Positions 8,394 to 17,734 of a stretch of DNA of 64,000 bases are shown one piece after another; positions within the stretch are counted from its first letter, which is position 1; the number at the start of each line of letters is the position of its first letter. A program made the translations under genes and the position numbers. The stretch spans positions 930,001 through 994,000 of the forward strand of contig NZ_JAFBBV010000001.1 of assembly GCF_016907365.1 (NCBI RefSeq), read 5' to 3'. Source of the DNA: Oerskovia paurometabola. GTDB lineage: Bacteria > Actinomycetota > Actinomycetes > Actinomycetales > Cellulomonadaceae. Under the pieces are notes generated by a model that worked only from the letters and a program-made list of their open reading frames with translations, had not been told where the DNA came from and did no database searches.

Positions 8394-10481
8394 ATGCAGA
8401 TCCTCTCCTCGATCGGGACGGCCCTGTTCACCGGTGCCGCCACGATCGTCATGGTCCTCCTGCTCGCGGCGACGGCCCGCAGGGTCCTGGGAGTGCCGGT
8501 CGGGTGGATCCGGTCGATCCTCATGACGGTCTTCGTGGTCTCGCTCGGGTCGTGGGGGCTCACCGAGGGGTTCCAGCAGCTCGGGGTCCTGGAGGCCGAC
8601 GGGTCGCTCACGGTCCACCCCGGGGTCGTCCTCGTGATCGTCGTCCTCGCGTGGGCGTGGTCGTTCGTGATCGGCCTCGGTCTGCTGCTCGTCCTGGAGC
8701 TCCTGGTACCGACGGGCAGCATCCCGACCCCGTGGCGCGCGGTCGTCGAGCTGCGCAGGGGGTCCAAGGACCTGTGGCGCTACACCCAGATCATGGGGAT
8801 CATGATCCGCCACGGCCTGGGCGGGTTCTTCGGTCGCGGCGCACGGCGGCGCAGCCACCAGAGGACCACCGACTCCGAGGAGAGGGCCGTCGCGCGCGAG
8901 CTGCGGGCCGCGCTGAGCGACGCGGGCGTGACGTTCGTGAAGCTCGGCCAGATGCTCTCGACCCGTGCGGACCTGCTGCCCGCGGTGTACGTCGAGGAGC
9001 TGTCCCGGCTCCAGAGCCAGGTCCCGCCCGCGCCCTGGGCGCACATCGAGGCCATGGTCACGCGGTCGATCGGCGCGCCCGTGGACACCGTGTTCGCATA
9101 CTTCGACCCCGATCCCATCGCGTCCGCCTCGGTCGGCCAGGTGCACTGCGCGACCCTGCTCGACGGACGCGAGGTCGTCGTCAAGGTCCAGCGGCCAGGA
9201 GCACGCCAGCAGGTCCTCGGCGACCTGCGCATCGTGCTGCGGATCGCGCGCAGGCTCCAGCGCGACACGTCGTGGGGGCCGTCGCTGGGCATCATGGACC
9301 TCGCCGAAGGCTTCGCGGCCTCCCTGCGCGAGGAGCTCGACTACACGACCGAGCTCGAGAACACGCTCAACGTGCAGGGCGCGCTCGCGACGATCCGCCG
9401 GTCGAAGCGGCACCCGCTGCCCGGGGCCCACCAGGTCGAGGATCCCGACGCGAACGTGCCTCTCGTCGAGATCCCGTACGTGCACCCCGAGCTGTCGAGC
9501 TCGACGCTCCTGGTCATGGACCGTCTCGACGGCACTCCCGTCGGGGACGCGGCCGACCTGCTCGCGACGTTCGACGACGACACGCGCCACGACATCGCGG
9601 CCCGCCTGCTGCGCGTCACGCTCGACCAGATCGTCGTGACCGGGGTGTTCCACGCCGACCTGCACCCGGGCAACGTCTTCCTGCGTGACGACGGCTCGCT
9701 CGGGCTGCTCGACTTCGGCTCGGTCGGCCGGCTCGACGAGGCCGAGCGGGTCGCTCTCGCGGCGGTGCTGCTCGCGGTCGAGGCCGACGACTCGATCGCG
9801 GCGACCGACGCGCTCATCGAGCTGCTCGACCAGCCCGACAGCTTCGACGAGCGCAGGTTCGAGCGCTCGGTCGGTCGGCTCATCCTGCGGTTCCGCGGGG
9901 CAGGGGCGGCGAGCAGCGGCTCGCTGTTCGCGGCGATGGTCCGCCTCGTGAACGACGCAGGCATGGGCGTGCCGCCGCAGGTCGCTGCGGCGTTCCGCAC
10001 GATCGCGGCGCTCGACGGGACGCTGCACCTGCTCTCGCCCTCGTTCGAGCTCGTCTCCTCGGCGCGCGACGAGGGCGAGGAGCTGCTGCGCAACATGGTC
10101 AGCCTGCGCAAGATCCGCGCGAAAGCCGGGTCCCAGCTCCTGGCGTTCGCCCCGTCGATCGAACGCCTTCCCCGGCGCCTCAACAAGATCACGTCGGACC
10201 TCGAGGCGGGCAGGTTCACCGTCAACGTCCGGGCGTTCGCCGACCCGGGTGACCGGAAGTTCGTCACGAGCCTCGTGCAGCAGGTCATCTCGACCATCAT
10301 CGCGGCCGCGAGCGTCGTGGGCGGGGTCTTCCTCCTCATCGCGGAGAACGGCCCGCAGCTCACGAACGACCTGAGCTGGTACTCGGTGTTCGGCGCCGTG
10401 ATGCTGTTCATCGGTGCGGTGCTCAGCATCCGCGTGCTGATCTACGCGTTCCGGGGCGCCCCGGCCGACCGGAGCTGGTAG
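8394..10481 (+). CDS. ABC1/UbiB-family atypical kinase, membrane-anchored
   Basis: A 695-residue ABC1/ADCK/UbiB-family protein. It has N-terminal membrane helices (roughly 5-27, 38-58, 77-106). The family signature KxGQ comes next (Lys183, Gln186), then the nucleotide-binding Lys264 in VVVKVQRPG, the catalytic-loop motif HADLHPGN from His420, and the metal-binding DFGS from Asp440. Two C-terminal membrane helices follow (~630-690), as in UbiB. Family members are ATPases supporting isoprenoid-quinone or other lipid metabolism; here menaquinone is the likely quinone, but the substrate is inferred. The ATG at 8394 was chosen for the GGGAG upstream and because the protein then begins with a membrane helix. 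The RNase Z gene follows after 3 bases. Confidence 0.88.
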   Translation: MQILSSIGTALFTGAATIVMVLLLAATARRVLGVPVGWIRSILMTVFVVSLGSWGLTEGFQQLGVLEADGSLTVHPGVVLVIVVLAWAWSFVIGLGLLLVLELLVPTGSIPTPWRAVVELRRGSKDLWRYTQIMGIMIRHGLGGFFGRGARRRSHQRTTDSEERAVARELRAALSDAGVTFVKLGQMLSTRADLLPAVYVEELSRLQSQVPPAPWAHIEAMVTRSIGAPVDTVFAYFDPDPIASASVGQVHCATLLDGREVVVKVQRPGARQQVLGDLRIVLRIARRLQRDTSWGPSLGIMDLAEGFAASLREELDYTTELENTLNVQGALATIRRSKRHPLPGAHQVEDPDANVPLVEIPYVHPELSSSTLLVMDRLDGTPVGDAADLLATFDDDTRHDIAARLLRVTLDQIVVTGVFHADLHPGNVFLRDDGSLGLLDFGSVGRLDEAERVALAAVLLAVEADDSIAATDALIELLDQPDSFDERRFERSVGRLILRFRGAGAASSGSLFAAMVRLVNDAGMGVPPQVAAAFRTIAALDGTLHLLSPSFELVSSARDEGEELLRNMVSLRKIRAKAGSQLLAFAPSIERLPRRLNKITSDLEAGRFTVNVRAFADPGDRKFVTSLVQQVISTIIAAASVVGGVFLLIAENGPQLTNDLSWYSVFGAVMLFIGAVLSIRVLIYAFRGAPADRSW

Positions 10482-10484
10482 GAG

Positions 10485-11411
10485 ATGTCCCGTCGCGAGC
10501 TCGTCGTCCTCGGCACCGCCAGCCAGGTGCCCACGCGTACCCGCAACCACAACGGCTACGTCCTGTTCTGGGACGACGAGGCGGTCCTGTTCGACCCGGG
10601 CGAGGGCACGCAGCGGCAGATGCTGCGGGCGGGGGTGTCGGCGACGGACCTGACGCGGATCGCGATCACGCACCTGCACGGCGACCACAGCCTGGGGCTG
10701 GCCGGCGTCGTGCAGCGGATCAGCCTGGACGGCGTGCCGCACACGGTCCCGGTGTCCTTCCCGGCCTCGGGCGCGACGTGGGTCGACCACCTGCTCGACG
10801 CCACGTCCTACCACCACCGTGCGGACCTCGCGCTGCAGCCGCTCTCCGATGACGGGGTCGTCCCGCCAGTCCGGGCCGAACCCGGGTTCGTCCTGCGCGC
10901 CGAGCGGCTCGACCACGGCGTCGAGGCGTTCGGCTACCGGCTCGACGAGCCGGCGGGACGGCGCATGGTCCCGGAGCTGCTCGCGGCCGCCGGGATCCAC
11001 GGGCCCACGGTCGGGCTGCTCCAGCGCGAGGGCGTCGTCGAGGTGGGTGCCGGGACGATCGGGCTCGAGGACGTGAGCGTCGTGCGACCTGGGCAGTCGT
11101 TCGCGTTCGTCATGGACACGCGCCTGTGCGACGCGGTCTTCTCGCTCGCGCGGGGAGTCGACCTGCTCGTCATCGAGGCGACGTTCCTCGACAGGGACCG
11201 CGACCTCGCCCACGCGTTCGGTCACCTGACCGCGCTCCAGGCGGCGACGGTCGCGGCCGAGTGCGGCGTCCGGTCGCTCGTCCTGACGCACTTCTCGCAG
11301 CGCTACCAGGACCCGGCCGAGTTCTGGGCCGAGGCAAGGACCGTGTTCGACGGCGAGCTCACGGTCGCCGAGGACCTCGACCGTGTGCAGGTCCCCCCGC
11401 GCGCACACTGA
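10485..11411 (+). CDS. rnz: ribonuclease Z (metallo-beta-lactamase fold)
   Basis: A 308-residue MBL-fold nuclease expected to cut the 3' trailer of tRNA precursors. The zinc motif THLHGDH is at residues 62-68. An early GTASQ loop at ~10-14 and a later HGVEAFGYR segment are typical of RNase Z/ElaC. C-terminal metal ligands include FGHLT and THFSQRY. The length fits the short ElaC form. The start at 10485 is decided by a GGAG contained in the UbiB-like stop region (TAGGAG directly before ATG), so the two genes are translationally close and probably co-transcribed. It is cytosolic. tRNAs lacking an encoded CCA end would be the usual substrates; no tRNA gene is in the window. Confidence 0.88.
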   Translation: MSRRELVVLGTASQVPTRTRNHNGYVLFWDDEAVLFDPGEGTQRQMLRAGVSATDLTRIAITHLHGDHSLGLAGVVQRISLDGVPHTVPVSFPASGATWVDHLLDATSYHHRADLALQPLSDDGVVPPVRAEPGFVLRAERLDHGVEAFGYRLDEPAGRRMVPELLAAAGIHGPTVGLLQREGVVEVGAGTIGLEDVSVVRPGQSFAFVMDTRLCDAVFSLARGVDLLVIEATFLDRDRDLAHAFGHLTALQAATVAAECGVRSLVLTHFSQRYQDPAEFWAEARTVFDGELTVAEDLDRVQVPPRAH

Positions 11412-11529
11412 CCCGGCGTCGGACGGGGGCGGCCGAGAACGTGTCCGAGGTCGTTCTCGTGGGGATGGCGGCCTTTCTCCCGTGCTCGACGGCGCAGAGT
11501 CCCGTGGTCGGCACCACTACCCTCGGAGC

Positions 11530-11802
11530 ATGCCCGACGCGCCCGATGAGCAGGACCAGCCCGACGCGCCCGACGACGCCCCCCGCCGCCTTCGCTGGGG
11601 CTGGCTGCTCCTCGCCGTGGTGGTCGCGGTCGTGTCCTTCCTCGCCGTGAGCGTCCAGTCCGGCCGGTGCGTCGACTCCGTCACGCCCGGTGCGTCCTAC
11701 TGCACCAGCGGCCCCGTGCTCGGCACCGGGGGCTGGCTCGTCGGTCTCGCTGGAGCGGGGTTCGTCATCTATGCGGTGCGCCGGGGGCTCGGTCGGCGGT
11801 AG
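11530..11802 (+). CDS. small membrane protein, unknown function
   Basis: I do not recognise this 90-residue protein. An acidic Asp/Pro-rich N-terminus (~1-20) is followed by a transmembrane segment (~23-43), a short loop with two cysteines (CVDSV and YCTSG, probably outside the membrane), and a second transmembrane segment (~66-84) ending in Arg-rich residues. TACCCT lies six bases before ATG 11530, which suggests a leaderless transcript and fixes this start. It sits alone between RNase Z and a pentapeptide-repeat gene; the context gives no functional clue. Confidence 0.6.
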   Translation: MPDAPDEQDQPDAPDDAPRRLRWGWLLLAVVVAVVSFLAVSVQSGRCVDSVTPGASYCTSGPVLGTGGWLVGLAGAGFVIYAVRRGLGRR

Positions 11803-11841
11803 GCGCCAGGGCCGTCGGTGCCTCCCGCTACGGTCCACCTC

Positions 11842-12462
11842 ATGGCTGATCGCGCGCACGGCACCCCCACCCCGCCCACCGACTCCTCGGTCGACCGCGA
11901 GGACTGGTACGGCCGCGACCTCGACGGCGAGACGTTCGAGCGCGTCGCGTTCGGTGACTGCGACTTCTCCGAGATCACGACGACGGGCGCCACGTTCACC
12001 GAGTGCACGTTCCGCAACGTCCGGTTCAACGCGTCGACCCACACCGACTCGGCCTTCGCGAACTGCACCTTCTCGCGCTGCTCCTTCTTCGACACCACGT
12101 TCACGCGCTGCAAGACCGTGGGGTCGACGTTCACCGAGTGCAGCTTCGACCTCCTCAAGGTCGTGGGCGGGAACTGGTCGTTCGTGACGATGGTCGGGGC
12201 GGACCTGCGCAGCGTCACCGTCACCGGGGCGCGCTTCCGCGAGGCGGACCTGACGGGCGCCCGCTGCCAGGGGGCCGTGCTGCGCGACCTCGACCTGTCC
12301 GGGGCCTGGCTGCACAAGGCCGACTTCACGGGCACGGACCTGCGTGGCAGCGACCTCAGCGCGCTCGACCCTCTGAGCAGCATCGTGCAGGGGGCGATCG
12401 TGGACCCGGCGCAGGCGCTCGTGGTCGCCGAGGCCCTGGGCCTGGACGTGCGGACGCACTGA
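11842..12462 (+). CDS. pentapeptide-repeat protein
   Basis: A 206-residue soluble protein made largely of pentapeptide repeats of the A(D/N)LXX type, which fold as a right-handed quadrilateral beta-helix. The first half carries aromatic/cysteine-rich repeats (FTECTFRNVRF, FANCTFSRCSF), the second half classic ADLTGARC, DLSGAWL and DLRGSDLS units. Some relatives (Qnr, MfpA) protect DNA gyrase by DNA mimicry, but this function cannot be assumed. The ATG at 11842 has TACGGT seven bases upstream, giving a likely leaderless mRNA. No partner gene is evident. Confidence 0.82.
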   Translation: MADRAHGTPTPPTDSSVDREDWYGRDLDGETFERVAFGDCDFSEITTTGATFTECTFRNVRFNASTHTDSAFANCTFSRCSFFDTTFTRCKTVGSTFTECSFDLLKVVGGNWSFVTMVGADLRSVTVTGARFREADLTGARCQGAVLRDLDLSGAWLHKADFTGTDLRGSDLSALDPLSSIVQGAIVDPAQALVVAEALGLDVRTH

Positions 12463-12544
12463 GTGCGGGTGGGCAGTGCGGACTCGCCGAGTGCGGTGGG
12501 GCGGGGCGCGCACCGACGACACGCCGAGGCTCCCCGGCGGCGCG

Positions 12545-12558
12545 GTGAGACGCGTCAC
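12545..12558. promoter_or_regulatory. weak CRP-like dyad upstream of the fused sigma-factor gene
   Basis: GTGA, six bases, TCAC lies about 90 bases before the start at 12649. It is the core of a CRP/GlxR-type dyad but lacks the outer T/A pair, so it is only a weak candidate. Confidence 0.25.
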
Positions 12559-12648
12559 GTTCGCGTCATGATCGCCTCAGGATCGTGTCTCTTCCCCTGA
12601 CAGGCGCTTCACGCCCGACCCTCGGGCACGCCGCGGAAGGACCCACCC

Positions 12649-14673
12649 ATGTCGACGACGAGCGAGACCGACCTCCGGGCCTTGGCCGACGAGGAGCTGG
12701 TCGACGCCGTCCGCGGTGGCTCGCAGGACGCGTACGCGGTCCTGTGGTCGCGCCACTCGGGGGCCGGACGCGGTGCGGCGCGCCGCGTCACGTCGTCGTT
12801 CGACCCGGACGACCTGGTCCAGGAGTCCTTCCTGCGCATCCTGCGCGCGATCCAGGCGGGCAACGGACCGACCGGCCCCTTCCGCCCCTACCTCTACCAG
12901 ACGGTGCGCAGCGTCGCGATCACGTGGTCGCACGCGCCGGACCCGATCTCGGTCGACCAGGTGCCCGAGGTGGCCGACCCGGTCGACATGGCCGACGTCG
13001 TGGTCGAGGGGTCGGTCACGGTCACGGCCTTCAAGGCGCTGCCCGCACGGTGGCAGGCCGTGCTCTGGTACACCGAGGTCGAGGGCATGGAGGCTCGCGA
13101 GGTCGCGCCGCTGCTCGGCCTCAGCGCGGGGTCGGTCTCGGCCCTGGCCTACCGGGCGCGCGAGGGGTTGCGCCGGTCCTGGCTCCAGGCCCACGTCAAC
13201 ACGGCCGCGGTCTCCGACGAGTGCCGGTGGGCCGCGGAGCAGATGGGCGACTACAACCGCGGCGCCCTGAGCGCGCGGAACAAGGACCGTTTCGAGGAGC
13301 ACCTCACGGGGTGCTTGCCGTGCTCGATCCTGGTCGACGAGGTCGACCAGGTCGCCTCGCGGCTGGGACTCCTGCTCGTCCCGCTGGTGCTGGGTGTCCC
13401 GGCAGTCCTGGGCGGTACCTCGGCGGCGCTCGGGGGAGCGGGGTTCGTCCCGGCCAAGGGCGTCTTCATCGACCCGACGGCGGACCTCGCCCTGGGTGTC
13501 GCGGGCGCCGAGGGCACTGCGGGCGGGTCCGGTGGTGGAGCGGGCGGTGGGTCGACCGGGTCCACGGGCGGGGCCGCGAGCAATGTCCCGGTGGGGGCCG
13601 CAGGTGCCGGGGTCACGGGGGCGGCCGCGGCCTCCGGGCTCTCGGGCGGGGCGATCCTCGCTCTCGTCACCGCCGGAGTCGCCGTCGCGGTCGGTGCGGT
13701 CGCGGTCGCGCAGCCGTGGGGAGCCACCCCGCCCGTCGTGGCGGAGCACTCAGGACCGAGCCCCGAGAACTCGTCCGACGGGGCGTCCCAGGCCCCGTCG
13801 GACGACGGGCTGGCCCTCGTGCCGGGGGCGGACCCGACAGATCCCACGACGGTCCCGGACGAGGTGCTGCCGGTGCCGGCACCTGCTGCGGGCCAGGACG
13901 AGGGCACCGCGGCGGACCTCCCGTCCCGGGGGGCGGGGACCGGTCGCGCGACGACCTCGGTCGTCCCGGCGCCGGTTCCAGCCGTTCCGGTGGTGCCACC
14001 GTCCGGGCCGCCCGTGGACCCTGCGCCGGTGCCTCCGCCGAGTCCCGAGACTCCTGTCGACCCGGAGACCCCTGTCGACCCGGAGACCCCCGTCGACCCG
14101 GAGACCCCTGTCGACCCGGAGCTCGGCGCGCCGACCCTGGTCGCCCCGCCCGCGGGCGAGCTGGTCTACCTGCCCGAGCTCTCGGGCACGGGCGAGCCCG
14201 GTGCGACGGTCACGATCTCGGCGACCGGCCACGGAGCCTCTGCCGTCGTCGCCAGCGCGGACGTCGCACCCGACGGCACGTGGCGAGCGACGCCGTCGGG
14301 CAGTGCGACCGTGTGGGAGACGCTCACCGCGACGCAGGAGCGCAACGGCACGACCTCCGAGGCCACGAACGTCCCGGGGCCGTTCACGTTCCTGCTGCCC
14401 TCGATCCTCGCCCCCGCGGACGGCGACGTCGTCGACTGGGCGCCGTCGATCACGGTGCGGATCGACGGACGCGCCGGGCTCACGACCGAGGCGTTCCTCG
14501 ACGGGCGGTCGACGGGCAACACGCACACGATGACGGGCAGGCCGCTCGGCCTCGTCGCCTCAGGGCTCGCGCCGGGCGAGCACACGCTCGGGCTGCGCTA
14601 CGTCGACCGCGCGACCGGCGCCGTCGGGCCGATCGTGACGTCGACGTTCACGATCGGCCCGCTACCCAGCTAG
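12649..14673 (+). CDS. ECF sigma factor fused to zinc-finger anti-sigma, membrane and Ig-like domains
   Basis: A 674-residue single-chain regulator. Residues ~10-90 form sigma region 2 (DDLVQESFLRIL) and ~125-178 sigma region 4, with a helix-turn-helix including APLLGLSAGSVSALAYRAREGLR. A zinc-binding anti-sigma signature follows: His218, Cys222, Cys225 in EEHLTGCLPC. Hydrophobic segments lie near 238-260 and 325-350, then a Pro/Thr-rich linker with PVDPET repeats (14053-14121) and Ig-like modules (~490-674) outside the cell. This matches the general plan of ECF groups with C-terminal anti-sigma and transmembrane extensions (ECF52/53-like). Signal sensing by the external part would control the tethered sigma domain; how it is released is unknown. 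A strong start context was not found, but the sigma domain begins right after this ATG. Confidence 0.82.
   Translation: MSTTSETDLRALADEELVDAVRGGSQDAYAVLWSRHSGAGRGAARRVTSSFDPDDLVQESFLRILRAIQAGNGPTGPFRPYLYQTVRSVAITWSHAPDPISVDQVPEVADPVDMADVVVEGSVTVTAFKALPARWQAVLWYTEVEGMEAREVAPLLGLSAGSVSALAYRAREGLRRSWLQAHVNTAAVSDECRWAAEQMGDYNRGALSARNKDRFEEHLTGCLPCSILVDEVDQVASRLGLLLVPLVLGVPAVLGGTSAALGGAGFVPAKGVFIDPTADLALGVAGAEGTAGGSGGGAGGGSTGSTGGAASNVPVGAAGAGVTGAAAASGLSGGAILALVTAGVAVAVGAVAVAQPWGATPPVVAEHSGPSPENSSDGASQAPSDDGLALVPGADPTDPTTVPDEVLPVPAPAAGQDEGTAADLPSRGAGTGRATTSVVPAPVPAVPVVPPSGPPVDPAPVPPPSPETPVDPETPVDPETPVDPETPVDPELGAPTLVAPPAGELVYLPELSGTGEPGATVTISATGHGASAVVASADVAPDGTWRATPSGSATVWETLTATQERNGTTSEATNVPGPFTFLLPSILAPADGDVVDWAPSITVRIDGRAGLTTEAFLDGRSTGNTHTMTGRPLGLVASGLAPGEHTLGLRYVDRATGAVGPIVTSTFTIGPLPS
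14053..14121 (+). repeat. 18-base tandem repeat encoding PVDPET
   Basis: Nearly four copies of an 18-base unit (CCT GTC GAC CCG GAG ACC with one silent change) encode an extracellular proline-rich spacer in the fused sigma factor. Copy number may vary between strains by slippage. Confidence 0.85.
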
Positions 14674-14679
14674 TCGGCC

Positions 14680-15588
14680 CTAGTCGGCCGGGCGCCGGAC
14701 CACGGTCACCGGGCACGTCGCGTACTCGACGGCCTGCCGGCTCACCGAGCCCAGGAGGAGGCGGTCGAACCCGCCCGTACCCCGGTTGCCGACGACCAGG
14801 CGCTCGGCGCCCTCCGACGCCTCGAGGAGCCCTTTCGCAGGGTGGGCGTGCACGACGCTGCGGCGGACCTGGTCCTCGGGCAGGTCCACGCCCGCAGCCT
14901 CGAGCGCACGGTCGAGCTGCTCGCCGGCGAACTTCTCGTAGTCGTCGATGGGCGGGGTCCAGCCCCACGAGTCGGGCAGCGGGGCCAGCGTGACGATCTG
15001 CCAGCAGAACACCGCGTCCAGGACCGAGCCCCTGCGGCGGGCGACCTCGAGCCCGTGACGCAGCGCATGCACCGACGTGCGCGAGCCGTCCACCCCCACC
15101 ACGACACGCGGGGGCGCGTCGGCCGCGGCAGGGGCTCCGGCGTCGTCCGTCTCGTCGTCACCGGCGGACCGCACGACCGTCACCGGGACCTGCGTCGCGC
15201 CCTGGACGACGGCCGACGACACCGAGCCCAGCACGAGCCGACCCAGCCGACCCAGCCCACGGCTGCCCACCACGAGCATCTCCGAGTGCTCCGCGCGGGC
15301 CAACAGCGCGGTGGCCGCCGAGCCCTGGACCTGCTCCGCGTGCGTGACCGCGTCGACCCCCGTGCGGTGCCGGGCCTCGTCCAGGAGGGTCAGGACCTGG
15401 TCCTGCTTGAGGTCCGCGAGATGGCTGAAGTCGGCCGGCTCCGAGGGACGAGGACCGTCCTTCCAGGACGGTTCCCAGGCGAGGACCGCCGTGAGCGGCA
15501 CACCCCGCGAACCCGCCTCGACGAGCGCCCAGTCGAGGGCTTCCTGGGACCGGGCCGATCCGTCCACACCGACGACCACGTCACTCAT
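14680..15588 (-). CDS. tandem-domain universal stress protein
   Basis: A 302-residue cytosolic protein made of two UspA domains. The first begins VVVGVDGSARSQEAL and ends with a nucleotide-binding loop GSRGLGRLGRLVLGSVS. The second begins VVVGVDGSRTS (~150-160) and ends GNRGTGGFDRLLLGSVS. Both loops fit the G-x2-G-x9-G(S/T) ATP-binding signature. Such tandem Usps in actinobacteria are usually induced by hypoxia or stationary phase. I chose ATG 15588 because AGGTG lies six bases upstream; a GTG at 15597 is less likely. It lies convergent with the sigma gene, whose stop is 6 bases away. Confidence 0.9.
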   Translation of the reverse strand: MSDVVVGVDGSARSQEALDWALVEAGSRGVPLTAVLAWEPSWKDGPRPSEPADFSHLADLKQDQVLTLLDEARHRTGVDAVTHAEQVQGSAATALLARAEHSEMLVVGSRGLGRLGRLVLGSVSSAVVQGATQVPVTVVRSAGDDETDDAGAPAAADAPPRVVVGVDGSRTSVHALRHGLEVARRRGSVLDAVFCWQIVTLAPLPDSWGWTPPIDDYEKFAGEQLDRALEAAGVDLPEDQVRRSVVHAHPAKGLLEASEGAERLVVGNRGTGGFDRLLLGSVSRQAVEYATCPVTVVRRPAD

Positions 15589-15740
15589 CGACGTCACCTG
15601 CTCTCTCGTTCGACGACCAGCCGGGGCTCCTGCGCACCGTCCGCACCTCCATCTTGGCCGTTCCCGCGAGCCACGTCACGCCTGGGCGTGTCTGCTTGAT
15701 CACGAGGGGCCGTCAGCATCGCCCGGACCGTGCCAGGGCC

Positions 15741-16373
15741 TTAGAAACGAGGCCCGTCGTCGCCGTGCAGGAGGTTGCGGATCGGGGCCGTGGAGATGTC
15801 CACGCGGTCCACGAGGTCGGTCGGCCCGGACACGATCACGGCCCGGTCGGCGAGGGGCACGTACACCGCGACGGTCGCCCGGACGGCGACCCGGACGCAC
15901 GGGTGCGAGACGTCGTCGACCACGAAGGCCGTGTGCTGGAGAGGCGCCTGGTCGACCTCCTCGACGATGGCCCGCATCGCGGAGCGGTAGTCCTGGTAGG
16001 CGTCGGCGAAGTCCGCGCCCGTCGGCCCCTCGGTGCCGTCGGGGGCGTCGTTGTGCAGGGGTGCGGCGAGCGCACCGCTCAAGGCCGCGCGCACGATGTC
16101 CTCGATCTGCTGCGGGTCGTCCGTCCCGACGCGCAGCGTCTCGACGTCGACCGCCTCGCCGACGAACGACACATAGGCGCGCAGGAAGCGCTCCTCGGTC
16201 GGGTCGCGGTCGTCGTCCCCGGCGCCCGTCCCGGTGACGGTCTCCTCCTCGAGGTCCAGGCCCCACGTGAGCGGGTCCGTGATCTCGCCGACGACACCGC
16301 TGAAGCGGGCGAAGCGCGCGACGATCTGCTCCCACGACTCGTGGGCTCCTGCTGGTTCGTCCGGCTTGTGCAT
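15741..16373 (-). CDS. hypothetical protein
   Basis: I do not recognise this 210-residue acidic soluble protein. It begins MHKPDEPAG, is helical in its first half, and has a C-terminal half with several beta-like segments (HTAFVVDDVSHPCVRVAVRATVAVYVPLADRAVIVSG). No signal peptide, membrane segment or known motif is seen. The start at 16373 has a good GGGAGG ribosome-binding site. It lies between the universal stress gene (same strand, downstream) and a divergent YwiC-like gene. Codon use matches its neighbours, so it is likely a real gene of unknown role. Confidence 0.6.
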   Translation of the reverse strand: MHKPDEPAGAHESWEQIVARFARFSGVVGEITDPLTWGLDLEEETVTGTGAGDDDRDPTEERFLRAYVSFVGEAVDVETLRVGTDDPQQIEDIVRAALSGALAAPLHNDAPDGTEGPTGADFADAYQDYRSAMRAIVEEVDQAPLQHTAFVVDDVSHPCVRVAVRATVAVYVPLADRAVIVSGPTDLVDRVDISTAPIRNLLHGDDGPRF

Positions 16374-16556
16374 CGTCCTCCCTCGGACTGGCGCGTGCCC
16401 CTGCCTCGAGACTGCCCCTGTGGCGTCCTGGGGTCAACGATGGTGGCGGCGCGTCCGTCGCGCACGTCGGGAGCGGGTGAGTCCGGTCGGCGGAACGTGT
16501 GGTCCGCCCGCCGGGACGACGCCCTGGTCTGCGACGACGCGTGCCAACCTCGGGGC

Positions 16557-17504
16557 ATGACCCAGGGGAGCTCGCAGCCTGAGCGGCGTCCCACGAGGCG
16601 TCGACGACGCCGCGGCCCCGGCTGGGTGCCCGACCAGCACGGCGCCTGGGCGATGCTCGCGGTGCCGCTGCTGGTCGGGATCTTCCTCGGCGGGCCTGCG
16701 TGGGTGCACGTGCCGCTCGCCGTCCTGTGGTTCGTCGGGTACTTCGCGTTCTTCGCGACGGGCCTGTGGCTCAAGTCGCGGTTCAAGGCGCGCTGGTGGC
16801 CGCCCGTGCGGGCGTACGGGATCGCGACGGTCGTCCCAGCCGTCGCGGTCCTGCTCGTGCGCCCCGACCTCCTCGCGTGGGTGCCGCTCTTCCTCCCGCT
16901 CGTCGCAGTGAGCCTGTGGAGCTCGTACCGACGCAGCGAGCGCTCGTTGCTCAACGACGGCGCCACGGTGCTCGCGGCGTGCCTCATGCTGCCGGTCGCG
17001 TTCGCGGCGGGCGTGGACCCGGTGCCGGGTGGGTGGCCGGGCACGGCGTGGCTGGGCGGTTGGCCGGACGCGCGCCTGCCCGACGGCGTCACGGGCGTCG
17101 CGGGGATCGGGTGGCCCCAGGTGTGGGCGCTGTTCGTGCTCGTGCTGGCCTACTTCGCGGGGACGATCCTCTACGTCAAGACGCTGATCCGGGAGCGCGG
17201 CGAGCGCTCCTACCTCGTCGCGTCGGTGGTCTACCACCTGGCGGCCGGCGTGGTCGCGTCCGCCGCCCTCGCGGCGGCAGGGCTCGTGTGGTGGCCCGCC
17301 GGGGTGCTGTTCGCCGGGCTCACGGTGCGGGCGGTCTGGGTGCCGCGCACCGCAGCGAAGCCCCTGCAGTTCGGGATGGGCGAGGTCGTGGCGAGCGTTC
17401 TGGTGGCGGTCGTGGCGCTCGTGCTGCCGCAGACGTCCGAGGTGGCCGGGTCCGTCGCGTCGGTCGCCCTCGGGACGGGCACCGCGACGGCCGTGGTGCC
17501 CTGA
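16557..17504 (+). CDS. YwiC-like integral membrane protein
   Basis: A 315-residue polytopic membrane protein. After an Arg-rich N-terminus (~8-22), the segment VPDQHGAWAMLAVPLL is the family hallmark of YwiC-like proteins, followed by about eight or nine hydrophobic helices. In Bacillus, ywiC lies near nitrate-respiration genes, but the biochemical role is not established. CAACCT six bases before ATG 16557 suggests a leaderless transcript and fixes this start. The next gene, clpC, is 230 bases downstream with its own promoter region. Confidence 0.8.
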   Translation: MTQGSSQPERRPTRRRRRRGPGWVPDQHGAWAMLAVPLLVGIFLGGPAWVHVPLAVLWFVGYFAFFATGLWLKSRFKARWWPPVRAYGIATVVPAVAVLLVRPDLLAWVPLFLPLVAVSLWSSYRRSERSLLNDGATVLAACLMLPVAFAAGVDPVPGGWPGTAWLGGWPDARLPDGVTGVAGIGWPQVWALFVLVLAYFAGTILYVKTLIRERGERSYLVASVVYHLAAGVVASAALAAAGLVWWPAGVLFAGLTVRAVWVPRTAAKPLQFGMGEVVASVLVAVVALVLPQTSEVAGSVASVALGTGTATAVVP

Positions 17505-17734
17505 CCTCGCGTTTCGGTCATCCCCACCTCGCCTAACGGTCACCGACGGGCGGAACGGACAGCCTCCGGACACCGGTCACGGTCCTGCCGAAGGTCACGG
17601 AGCGAGCCCCTCGTCACGCCCCTGGCGAACAAGGGCATATCCGTGGGGTCGGCCCCGTTGGTCCCGGATAGAGTCGTTGCGGTCAGGCCTGAGCACCACC
17701 GGTGCGGGTGTACGCCGCTCGTGAGGAGCAGCAC

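Noticed and set aside
14053..14121. Short regular repeat in the sigma-factor fusion as a possible CRISPR or VNTR
   Set aside because: Units are tandem with no spacers, are in frame and encode PVDPET, so they are a protein linker.
17505..17734. A ClgR-type operator before clpC
   Set aside because: I looked for GTTCGC/GCGAAC-type dyads; only half-matches (GCGAAC near 17625) occur, with no paired arm.
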